Shown in pieces: positions 1-5,290 of a DNA stretch of 10,724 nt. Below the pieces are notes generated by a model that saw only the letters and a program-made list of their open reading frames with translations, searched no databases and was not told the DNA's origin. Positions within the stretch are counted from its first letter, which is position 1. Each line of letters begins with the position of its first letter. Origin of the DNA: Flavobacteriales bacterium (lineage in GTDB: Bacteria; Bacteroidota; Bacteroidia; Flavobacteriales_F; PHOS-HE28). A program made the position numbers and the translations under genes. The DNA is taken from positions 1 through 10,724 of the forward strand of contig JAHEFL010000027.1 of assembly GCA_024640205.1 (NCBI GenBank). Direction: 5' to 3'.

Positions 1-635
1 TCTTCTTCTCCATCCCAGAGGAATGTGTACTGGTCCCCTCGGACGTTCACATCATTGCAATACCATTCACTGAATCCGCTTGGCGTGCTGATCAATTCGA
101 AAAGGACCGTTGGGGTACTCCTCAGCTCGAACTCCATCTGCACCCGCTCTTTCAAGGGCTGTTTGGCCTCTGCCACAAGCTTCTTTTGGGACTTTTTGCC
201 ACTTGACTTCGGAGCATCCGCTTTTTTCGACGGGGCGTGAGCAGGAGCCCTGCGAACGGGTGCCACCTTAGTAGCCTTCGCGACGGACTTCGAAGCAGTT
301 TTTTTCGGTGTTGCTTTCTTCGCAACGACCGGCGTGGTCGATCGACTGATGGTCAACCCTTTCTTCACGACCTTTTTTGTGCTGGCCTTTGCTGGCTTTG
401 CAGTTGCTGACTTCTTGGGGGCAACTTTCTTTTTGGCCGCAGCGGTCACTCGTACGCCAGCCTTCTTCGATGCGGTTCCGGAACCCTTCGCCTTGGTAGC
501 CTTGGGTGCAGACTTTTTTGACTTGCTTACCGGTTTGGCCTTGCCCGCGGTCTTCTTTGCCTTCGCAGGTGCGGATCTTCCTACAGCCTTACGAGCTTTG
601 GTCGGTTTCGGAGCGGGTTTCTTCTTCTTCGCCAT
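1..635 (-). CDS. START-like domain protein with histone-H1-like Lys/Ala/Pro-rich N-terminal extension (3' end cut off)
   Basis: The open frame runs from ATG at 635 to the window edge, giving 211 codons with no stop. Residues 1 to about 155 are low complexity, dominated by Lys, Ala, Pro, Thr and Ser (it opens MAKKKKPAPKPTKARK), and resemble the tails of H1-like or AlgP-like bacterial proteins. From about residue 163 the sequence becomes an ordinary globular fold beginning RVQMEFELRSTP. The segments LISTPSGFSEWY, NVRGDQYTFLWD and a following acidic run match the start of the small START-like (SRPBCC-fold) proteins common in Bacteroidota, as I recall that family. Those are usually about 130 residues with little before the domain, so the basic extension is unusual. 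ATG 635 lies about 20 nt below a good promoter, and Met167 is a possible but unsupported internal start. The ligand and function are unknown. The tail probably binds nucleic acid or another polyanion (inference). Confidence 0.85.
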   Translation of the reverse strand, partial: MAKKKKPAPKPTKARKAVGRSAPAKAKKTAGKAKPVSKSKKSAPKATKAKGSGTASKKAGVRVTAAAKKKVAPKKSATAKPAKASTKKVVKKGLTISRSTTPVVAKKATPKKTASKSVAKATKVAPVRRAPAHAPSKKADAPKSSGKKSQKKLVAEAKQPLKERVQMEFELRSTPTVLFELISTPSGFSEWYCNDVNVRGDQYTFLWDGEE

Positions 636-656
636 GTGGGTCGATAGGGGTGCGGC

Positions 657-686
657 TAAAGGTAGAGAAATAGCCCCCCTTTGCAA
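657..686 (-). promoter_or_regulatory. Bacteroidota-type promoter for the START-like gene
   Basis: On the minus strand TTG (684-686) is followed by exactly 19 nt and then TACCTTTA (657-664). This differs from the TAnnTTTG -7 consensus at one base. The expected transcription start near 651 gives a leader of roughly 15 nt before ATG 635. Confidence 0.6.
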
Positions 687-707
687 GTGATCTTGCCAAG
701 CACGCTA

Positions 708-737
708 ATGGGGCCGTGAGGGCGTTTTCTATATTTG
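708..737 (+). promoter_or_regulatory. Promoter for the tRNA-Met gene
   Basis: TATATTTG at 730-737 is a perfect match to the Bacteroidota -7 element TAnnTTTG. ATG at 708-710, 19 nt upstream, is a one-mismatch -33 element. The predicted start near 743 leaves a short 5' leader of about 24 nt before the tRNA. Confidence 0.6.
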
Positions 738-766
738 CCGCCCGCCGACCGGAAAATGACCCTTTT

Positions 767-840
767 GGCGCGGTAGCTCAGCTGGTTAGAGCGCAGGATT
801 CATAATCCTGAGGTCGGGAGTTCAAGTCTCCCCCGCGCTA
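767..840 (+). tRNA. tRNA-Met (anticodon CAT), elongator type
   Basis: A complete cloverleaf can be folded. The acceptor is GGCGCGG (767-773) with CCGCGCT (833-839), closing in a G1-U72 wobble pair. TA fills positions 8 and 9, the D stem is GCTC/GAGC, and the anticodon stem is CAGGA/TCCTG around loop TTCATAA. The variable loop is AGGTC, the T stem GGGAG/CTCCC encloses TTCAAGT, and the discriminator is A840. CCA is not encoded. The anticodon stem lacks the three G-C pairs of initiator tRNA, so this is not fMet. A CAT anticodon could also mean tRNA-Ile2 read through lysidine, but the overall sequence looks more like elongator Met. Confidence 0.93.
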
Positions 841-842
841 CG

Positions 843-869
843 AAGGCCATCCTTGTGATGGCCTTTTTT
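843..869 (+). terminator. Intrinsic terminator of the tRNA-Met gene
   Basis: The 6-bp stem GGCCAT/ATGGCC (845-850 with 858-863) has a 7-nt loop and runs straight into six T residues at 864-869. Two A residues before the stem extend it against the first T's. It starts 3 nt after the tRNA discriminator base. Confidence 0.85.
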
Positions 870-885
870 CGTTCCTTGGGGATCC

Positions 886-1302
886 ATGCGTTCGATGTTG
901 CTCATACCGGTCCTGTTCTTTGGATGCGCTGATCCAGTGACCATGGACGAACGCACCGCCATCCGTCAGGTCATGCACGCCCAGGAAGAAGCGTGGGACA
1001 AGGGGGATATAGATGGGTTCATGAAGGGCTATTCAGATACCATATGTTTCATTGGCCGGAATGGAATGACCTGTGGAAAGGATAAGGTTTCCGCAAATTA
1101 TCAGGAAGCATACCCGGACCGTTCCGCTATGGGGGACTTGACATTCGGGCTGCATGAGATCGTGTTGTCCGAGGATGCCACGGCTTGGGTCACAGGGACA
1201 TGGGAACTACAGCGCGGAACGGACACGTTGGACGGTGGATTCTCCCTGCTGTGGGTGAAGGAAAAGGATGGCTGGCTTATCGCCAGGGACCATTCCTATT
1301 GA
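886..1302 (+). CDS. NTF2-like / DUF4440-type small protein, putative lipoprotein
   Basis: This 138-residue protein has a short hydrophobic N-terminus (MRSMLLIPVLFFGC). Cys14 follows an FFG sequence, an imperfect lipobox, so lipoprotein export is likely but not certain. The remainder fits the cystatin-like NTF2/SnoaL/DUF4440 fold. It has AIRQVMHAQEEAWDKGDIDG near the start, then FMKGY, the YPDRSAMGDLTF block and the C-terminal GWLIARDHSY, corresponding to the DHTS ending seen in many DUF4440 members. These proteins are often secreted or periplasmic and their substrates are mostly unknown, so no reaction can be assigned. ATG 886 starts 16 nt after the T-tract of the tRNA terminator and no promoter is visible between them. 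ATG 895 and ATG 943 are later alternatives, but the signal-like segment favours 886. Confidence 0.85.
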   Translation: MRSMLLIPVLFFGCADPVTMDERTAIRQVMHAQEEAWDKGDIDGFMKGYSDTICFIGRNGMTCGKDKVSANYQEAYPDRSAMGDLTFGLHEIVLSEDATAWVTGTWELQRGTDTLDGGFSLLWVKEKDGWLIARDHSY

Positions 1303-1374
1303 TGACTGAAGGGTTCCGATCTGGCAACAGGTGAAAGGTCCCCGGTATATTCGCCCCTCATTCACGGTCTGCTC

Positions 1375-2001
1375 TTGTTCGATAGTATCACGGTGTTGCT
1401 GGTGGTGGTCAATGCGATCGTTTCCATTGCTGCGTTCAGCGATCAACGATTGTTCAATGCACTGTTGTTCGAGCCCTTTGTGATCAAGGCACGGGGGGAG
1501 TGGTACCGATTCCTTACACATGCATTCATCCATGCCCACTGGCCGCACCTGCTCGTGAACATGTTCGTATTGTTCATGTTCGGACGCAATGTGGAGGTCC
1601 TCTATTTCGAATTGACAGGACGGCCTGTCCTCACACATTATCTGATGTTGTATCTCGGAGGGATCTTGGTCTCCAGTCTTCCCTCCTACAAGAGGCATCT
1701 ATATGATCCGACTTACCGGGCGGTGGGGGCGAGCGGCGCCGTTTCCGCAGTGCTATTTGCTCAGATCCTGATGTTGCCTACCAGTCCGGTGGAGTTCCTT
1801 TTCCTACCCATACCGATCCCAGCATTCGTTTTCGGCATTCTTTATCTTGTCTATTCCTGGTACATGGATAAGCAGGGAGGGGATAACGTGGCGCATGATG
1901 CACATTTCTACGGTGCCGTTTGGGGGATCCTCTTCACGGCCGCATTGGAACCGGACCTGATCCTGCATATCGGAGGATTCCAACAGGCCATCGGCCTTTG
2001 A
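1375..2001 (+). CDS. Rhomboid family intramembrane serine protease
   Basis: This 208-residue membrane protein belongs to the short Bacteroidota rhomboid type. About six hydrophobic helices can be seen, with little outside the core. The catalytic features are present: HLLVN (H58, N62), the serine in VGASGAVSA (S120), and the histidine in AHFYGAVWG (H177-x-x-G-x3-G). The expected result is an active Ser-His dyad protease cleaving transmembrane substrates in the inner membrane. The start is TTG 1375. No in-frame ATG occurs before the core, and a beginning of the form MFxSI is, from memory, usual in relatives. A one-mismatch -7 box (TATATTCG, 1346-1353) lies 21 nt upstream without a clear -33 partner. 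The next gene begins 3 nt after the stop, so the two are probably co-transcribed. Confidence 0.92.
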   Translation: MFDSITVLLVVVNAIVSIAAFSDQRLFNALLFEPFVIKARGEWYRFLTHAFIHAHWPHLLVNMFVLFMFGRNVEVLYFELTGRPVLTHYLMLYLGGILVSSLPSYKRHLYDPTYRAVGASGAVSAVLFAQILMLPTSPVEFLFLPIPIPAFVFGILYLVYSWYMDKQGGDNVAHDAHFYGAVWGILFTAALEPDLILHIGGFQQAIGL

Positions 2002-2004
2002 TAA

Positions 2005-2496
2005 ATGAGGAGGGCGGTATTCCTTGATCGGGATGGTGTGTTGAACCGCGAACGCGGGGAGCATACTTGGGAACTGGAACAATTCGAGATCCTGCCGGGA
2101 GTGCCGGAAGCGTTGAGGGTCCTGCAGGAAAAAGGTAGAGCATTGGTGGTCATCACGAACCAGAGCGGCATAGGGTCCGGCCTATACGGCCATGACGATG
2201 TGGAGCGGGTGCATGGCTACCTTCGTCGCATGTTGGCCGATCACGGGGTACAACTCACCGATGTATACTACTGTCCTCATCACCCGGACAATGGGAAATG
2301 CCTTTGTCGTAAACCCGGTTCACTACTGTTGGAGAAAGCTATGGCCCGGTATGGGATCGACGCAGGTGGCTCGGTCATGATCGGTGATCGGGATCGCGAT
2401 GTGGAGGCTGCCCGGAGCGTGGGTGTTCGGGGGATCCGGGTGGAAAGCAATGAACCCTTGCTGCCCCTAGTTCTGAATAGGACCATCTTGGGATGA
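2005..2496 (+). CDS. HAD-IIIA family phosphatase (GmhB / histidinol-phosphatase-like)
   Basis: This 163-residue hydrolase has all HAD motifs: FLDRDG with nucleophile Asp8 and acid/base Asp10, VITNQSG with Thr51, Lys103, and MIGDRDRD with Asp128 and Asp130. A zinc loop, CPHHPDNGKCLC, supplies Cys90, His92, Cys99 and Cys101. This places it in the subfamily holding D,D-heptose 1,7-bisphosphate 7-phosphatase (GmhB) and histidinol-phosphate phosphatase (HisB-N). The loop spacing is closer to HisB than to GmhB, and the neighbours are neither heptose nor histidine genes, so the substrate is open. The gene lies 3 nt after the rhomboid gene and its end overlaps the next start as ATGA (2493-2496), indicating translational coupling. 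Confidence 0.92.
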   Translation: MRRAVFLDRDGVLNRERGEHTWELEQFEILPGVPEALRVLQEKGRALVVITNQSGIGSGLYGHDDVERVHGYLRRMLADHGVQLTDVYYCPHHPDNGKCLCRKPGSLLLEKAMARYGIDAGGSVMIGDRDRDVEAARSVGVRGIRVESNEPLLPLVLNRTILG

Positions 2497-3347
2497 AGAA
2501 CCTGGTCAATTGCAATGGGAAGATCGTTCCCGGGGATCAGCCGGTGATCACGTTGGACAATCGGGCCTTTCATTTCGGTGACGGTCTGTTCGAGAGCATG
2601 CGCGTGGTGGAAGGTCGGGCATGTTTCCTGGATGCACATTGGGCTCGGATGAACTCCGGAGCGGAGATCCTGAAGATGGAAGTACCGGACGGGCTGGATC
2701 GGGCTTCCTTCGGAAAGCATATACAGGAATTGATTTCAGCTGTCGGAATGACCAGCGGTCGATGCCGCTTCACCCTGTATCGAGGCGGCTCAGGTTATTA
2801 TCGACCGGAACGGAACGACGCCGTGTTCACCATTGAAGCGAAGGAACTTCCCGAACCTTACCACACCCTGAACGAACAGGGATCCATGGTGGATATCTGG
2901 CCAGGGATGCGGAAACCGATCAATGATCTTTCGAGGCACAAGACATTGAACTGTCAATACTATATCATGGGTTCGCTCTGGGCGCGTGACCGTGGTCTCG
3001 ATGACTGCCTTCTACAGAATGAACGAGGTAATATCATTGAAAGCAGCAGTGGCAACCTCTTCATCGTAAGCAATGGTGTGCTGTATACGCCTTCATTGGC
3101 GGATGGATGCCTTGGTGGCGTAATGCGCGCTCAGATCATCAACCTTGCCCTTGCGAACGGGATCAAGGTGTACGAGTGTTCCTTGAACCCGCAGAACCTG
3201 CTTGCCGCGGATGAACTCTTTTTTACCAATGCTGTGCGTGGGCTCCAATGGATCGGTACCTATAGGACGAAACGCTACGCTCATAAAATGAGTGCTGCAT
3301 TGGTGGAGCTCCTGGTGAATGCCACCAAGCAACAGGGCACGGGCTAG
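2493..3347 (+). CDS. Class IV PLP-dependent aminotransferase / lyase (PabC-BCAT-DAAT family)
   Basis: This 284-residue protein has the fold-type IV signature. The N-terminal NRAFHFGDGLFESMRV contains the phosphate and substrate region. The Schiff-base Lys150 lies in SRHKTLNCQYY. Glu183, in NIIESSSGNLFIV, is the usual partner of the PLP pyridine nitrogen. LGGVMRAQII and the late ELFFTNAVRGLQWIG complete the C-terminal PLP domain. The length suits 4-amino-4-deoxychorismate lyase (PabC), D-amino-acid or branched-chain aminotransferases, and sequence alone does not decide among them. It is clearly distinct from the ilvE at the right end. It starts on the ATGA overlap with the phosphatase gene. 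The stop lies 30 nt from the convergent YqgE stop, and no clear terminator is visible there. Confidence 0.92.
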   Translation: MKNLVNCNGKIVPGDQPVITLDNRAFHFGDGLFESMRVVEGRACFLDAHWARMNSGAEILKMEVPDGLDRASFGKHIQELISAVGMTSGRCRFTLYRGGSGYYRPERNDAVFTIEAKELPEPYHTLNEQGSMVDIWPGMRKPINDLSRHKTLNCQYYIMGSLWARDRGLDDCLLQNERGNIIESSSGNLFIVSNGVLYTPSLADGCLGGVMRAQIINLALANGIKVYECSLNPQNLLAADELFFTNAVRGLQWIGTYRTKRYAHKMSAALVELLVNATKQQGTG

Positions 3348-3377
3348 GGTGCTCGTTCGTTGTCGGTTGCCGGTCAG

Positions 3378-3965
3378 TTAATTCATCGCCGGGTCGTCAG
3401 GAAAATTCGCGAGCGGGGCGAACTCACGTCCCATGGCCCGAAGGGTGTCCCCCCAAAGATCCGAATGCAGTGTGTTCATCACCCGCTTTCGATCCGCAGG
3501 TGAGATCAACCATGAACGTTGTTCGAGTTCCTTGTCCAACTGCTGGCTTTCCCAACCGGAGTATCCCACGAAGAAGCGGACGTGCTTCGACAGCTTCGGG
3601 TCAGTGGCGAGCAAGGACCGCAATTGTTCATAGTCACCGCCCATGAATACGCCATCCACAACTTCCAGGCTTCCTTCCAAGTGCGGCCCTAATGTGTGCA
3701 GATAATACAGATTGCCACTTTGTACGGGACCACCGATGCTTAATCGGGAGCCTACCGGGGGCATGTTCTCCATCAGGTCGTGCACTTCCATGTCCATATG
3801 TCGGTTCAGTACGAAACCGAATGATCCCTCTTCATTGTGTTCGCACAAGAGGACAACGGTACGCCTGAAGTAGGGGTCAGCTAAATAAGGCTCGCTCACC
3901 AATAGACGCCCGCGCGCGGGTTGATGACGGTTCTGCGGATCAAGGTCAAGGATCTTCTCGGACAT
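3378..3965 (-). CDS. yqgE: YqgE/AlgH family protein (UPF0301)
   Basis: From the chosen ATG at 3965 this is 195 residues, the normal family size. Family blocks include GRLLVSEPYLADPYFRRTVV near the N-terminus, CEHNEEGSFGFVLNR, the glycine-rich LSIGGPVQSGNLYYLH, GVFMGGDYEQL and FFVGYSGWESQQLDKEL. The fold is known in this family but the biochemical role is not. AlgH was named for an effect on alginate genes in Pseudomonas. The frame also allows ATG 3992 and TTG 4004. I prefer 3965 because the family begins close before the GRLLVSEP block and the extra residues look like untranslated leader. The start is less certain than the gene. It is divergent from pdxH, and an inverted repeat CTTCA/TGAAG (3987-4001) lies in the intervening DNA. 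Confidence 0.93.
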   Translation of the reverse strand: MSEKILDLDPQNRHQPARGRLLVSEPYLADPYFRRTVVLLCEHNEEGSFGFVLNRHMDMEVHDLMENMPPVGSRLSIGGPVQSGNLYYLHTLGPHLEGSLEVVDGVFMGGDYEQLRSLLATDPKLSKHVRFFVGYSGWESQQLDKELEQRSWLISPADRKRVMNTLHSDLWGDTLRAMGREFAPLANFPDDPAMN

Positions 3966-3986
3966 GTTGCCATGAAAATAGTGCGA

Positions 3987-4051
3987 CTTCATCAATTGAA
4001 GCAAACCCGATCATGCCGCGGTCATTTGGGAGCGAGCAGCGGATAACTTCG
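3987..4051. promoter_or_regulatory. Divergent yqgE/pdxH control region (weak signals)
   Basis: This is the DNA between the two outward-facing genes. It holds a 5-bp inverted repeat (3987-3991 with 3997-4001, 5-nt spacer). On the plus strand TAACTTCG (4044-4051) is a one-mismatch -7 box preceded by TTG at 4026-4028, but with only a 15-nt spacer. No convincing box faces yqgE. The assignment is tentative. Confidence 0.3.
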
Positions 4052-4070
4052 CACGAACAAGATCCCGGAA

Positions 4071-4715
4071 ATGGAAGCTTCCCGAAGTGTAGACAACCGA
4101 ATTGATTATTCGAAACAGGCCCTGCTTGAGGCGGATGCAGGTGAGGATCCGATCGTCCTGTTCGCTCGGTGGTTGAAGGATGCGGAGGACGACGGGATAC
4201 CTGAACCGCATGCCATGTCACTGGCCACCATGGGTTCGCTAACGATCAGCTGCAGGATCGTCCTGTTGCGCTTTTTTGATCGGAACGGGTTCGTTTTCTA
4301 CACGAACCACAATAGTCGGAAGGCGATGGATATCGAACGTGATCCGCGTGCAGCCGCGACCTTTTTCTGGCCGCAGCATGAACGACAGATCCGGATCGAA
4401 GGTCGCGTTGCGGTGGTCGATTCCGGAACTTCCGACGGGTACTTTGCAAGTCGCCCGCGTGAAAGCAGGATAGGTGCATGGAGCAGTGATCAGAGCCGAC
4501 CAGTGGAGAACAGGGAACAATTGGAGGAGCGTTACTCGCGATGGATAGAGCGCTTCGGCGAAGGAGAAATTCCAAGGCCGCTGCATTGGGGCGGTTATCG
4601 CATAGAACCTGTGCGCATCGAATTCTGGCAGGGTAGACCCAACCGTCTGCATGATCGATTGGCCTATGAGAAGTTGAACGACGGTGGTTGGCTTCGGACA
4701 CGTTTGCAACCATGA
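4071..4715 (+). CDS. pdxH: Pyridoxamine/pyridoxine 5'-phosphate oxidase
   Basis: This FMN enzyme oxidises pyridoxamine or pyridoxine 5'-phosphate to PLP, the last step of PLP synthesis and salvage, in the cytoplasm. The 214-residue length is typical. Diagnostic blocks run in order: PEPHAMSLAT (45-53), the FMN-binding CRIVLLR and FYTNHNSRKA, WPQHERQIRIEGRV, YFASRPRESRIGAWSSDQS and HWGGYRIEP. They are followed by RIEFWQGRPNRLHDR with substrate-binding Arg192 and His194, and the C-terminal WLRTRLQP. All key positions are intact, so the enzyme should be active. Its product serves the two class IV aminotransferases in this window, though there is no operon link to them. The start is ATG 4071. Confidence 0.96.
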   Translation: MEASRSVDNRIDYSKQALLEADAGEDPIVLFARWLKDAEDDGIPEPHAMSLATMGSLTISCRIVLLRFFDRNGFVFYTNHNSRKAMDIERDPRAAATFFWPQHERQIRIEGRVAVVDSGTSDGYFASRPRESRIGAWSSDQSRPVENREQLEERYSRWIERFGEGEIPRPLHWGGYRIEPVRIEFWQGRPNRLHDRLAYEKLNDGGWLRTRLQP

Positions 4716-4740
4716 TCGTCGATCGCATACCCTCTGAACG

Positions 4741-4777
4741 CAGAAGACCCCCCGTTGCCGGGGGGTCCTTGCTTCTG
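4741..4777. terminator. Hairpin between convergent pdxH and bTHX-like genes (bidirectional terminator)
   Basis: An inner stem ACCCCCC/GGGGGGT (4747-4753 with 4760-4766) has a 6-nt loop. An outer stem CAGAAG/CTTCTG (4741-4746 with 4772-4777) extends it, with a small one-sided bulge. It sits 25 nt after the pdxH stop and 14 nt beyond the minus-strand stop, so it can serve both genes. There is no real T-tract on either strand, which lowers certainty. Confidence 0.6.
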
Positions 4778-4791
4778 TGATTATCGAAGGA

Positions 4792-5076
4792 TCACTTCTT
4801 CTTGGCAGCCTTCTTAGCGGCTTTCTTCGGAGCGGCCTTCTTGGTAGCTTTCTTAGCCGTTGCCTTTTTAGCCGTTGCTTTCTTGGCAGCCTTCTTAGGA
4901 GCAGCCTTCTTCGCAGCCTTCTTGGCAGCCTTCTTAGGAGCAGCCTTCTTCGTGGCCTTCTTAGCGGTGGCTTTCTTGGCAGAAGCTACCCGGGCGGTAC
5001 GCTTTGCAGGACGGCTCTTGCCTTTGCTTCCTGCGGCACGTTTGCCCTTCTTCGTTTTCATATCACCTTTTCCCAT
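4792..5076 (-). CDS. Ribosomal protein bTHX-like head with histone-H1-like Lys/Ala repeat tail
   Basis: The encoded protein has 94 residues. Residues 1-25 (MGKGDMKTKKGKRAAGSKGK then SRPAK) match the tiny bacterial 30S protein Thx/bTHX. The GKGD start, basic GK pair, G-S-x-GK and RP-x-K positions fit Thermus and Bacteroidota Thx as I recall them. That peptide normally ends near residue 25 to 40. Here residues 31-94 form a KKA/KKAT/AAPKK repeat tail like eukaryotic H1 or chlamydial Hc proteins. A 24-residue unit occurs identically at 34-57 and 70-93. The bTHX match fixes the start at ATG 5076. ATG 5061 has a better Shine-Dalgarno-like AAAGGTGAT but would remove GKGD. The head likely binds 16S rRNA in the 30S head, and the tail's target is unknown. 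It could be annotated elsewhere simply as a histone H1-like protein. Confidence 0.85.
   Translation of the reverse strand: MGKGDMKTKKGKRAAGSKGKSRPAKRTARVASAKKATAKKATKKAAPKKAAKKAAKKAAPKKAAKKATAKKATAKKATKKAAPKKAAKKAAKKK
4801..4952 (-). repeat. In-frame direct repeats encoding the Lys/Ala tail
   Basis: A 32-bp sequence at 4882-4913 recurs exactly at 4921-4952, a 39-nt (13-codon) period. Its first 16 bp also occur at 4801-4816. The repeats lie entirely within the coding frame and encode the KKAA/AAPKK tail, so they can expand or contract without a frameshift. Confidence 0.85.
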
Positions 5077-5101
5077 TTTATGGAGTGTTAAGGGTTTGAC
5101 C

Positions 5102-5109
5102 CAAAAGTA
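5102..5109 (-). promoter_or_regulatory. -7 promoter element for the bTHX-like gene
   Basis: TACTTTTG on the minus strand is a perfect match to TAnnTTTG. No clear TTG is found at the usual upstream spacing. A start near 5096 would give a leader of about 20 nt to ATG 5076, which agrees with the start chosen by homology. Confidence 0.5.
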
Positions 5110-5193
5110 TCGGGAGAGTGTAACGCAGAACACTTTTGAAGGTTCTCTTTTGTCAACCCGTTCGTGTCAATAACCGCAACAAAATGGATCGTT

Positions 5194-5270
5194 CGCGATA
5201 TCGCGTTGGAATGCATTCGTTCTGTATCGCGCAGATACCAACGCTTGTACATGGGTGGGTCATCATGACC
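5194..5270. other. Intergenic block of inverted repeats, possible structured RNA or operator cluster
   Basis: The non-coding DNA between the bTHX-like gene and trmH holds several inverted repeats. A perfect 12-bp palindrome CGCGATATCGCG lies at 5194-5205 and a perfect 10-bp palindrome GAATGCATTC at 5209-5218. GTATC/GATAC occurs at 5224-5228 and 5234-5238. A 7-bp stem GCGTTGG/CCAACGC (5203-5209 with 5238-5244) encloses that hairpin. GGTCAT/ATGACC lies at 5258-5263 and 5265-5270. No T-tract follows on either strand, so it is not a standard terminator. It may be the trmH 3' untranslated region, an upstream control site of the bTHX-like gene, or a small RNA. Confidence 0.4.
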
Positions 5271-5290
5271 GTGCATGCGTGGCGTGCGAT

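Noticed and set aside
334..690. Plus-strand open frame of 118 codons, Phe/Ala-rich and apparently hydrophobic
   Set aside because: It is antisense to the Lys/Ala-rich N-terminus of the START-like gene. AAG codons read backwards give Phe/Leu, which makes a false membrane-like protein.
767..840. Reading the CAT tRNA as initiator fMet or tRNA-Ile2
   Set aside because: The anticodon stem CAGGA/TCCTG lacks the three G-C pairs of an initiator, and the body resembles elongator Met. Ile2 is not fully excluded but is less likely.
1207..1698. Minus-strand frame of 163 codons
   Set aside because: It is antisense to the end of the NTF2-like gene and the rhomboid gene. The composition (Gln/His/Glu-rich) is that of a reversed membrane protein.
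4239..4728. Minus-strand frames of about 160 codons opposite pdxH
   Set aside because: They are fully antisense to a conserved enzyme, with no recognisable motif and no promoter or start context.
4801..4952. Short direct repeats that might suggest a CRISPR array or tandem element
   Set aside because: They are in phase with a coding frame, the intervals are 7 nt rather than unique spacers of 25-40 nt, and no cas gene is near.
4777..5173. Two overlapping plus-strand frames rich in Leu/Phe/Ala/Gly
   Set aside because: Both are antisense shadows of the Lys/Ala repeat tail of the bTHX-like gene. Their repeats simply mirror its codons.
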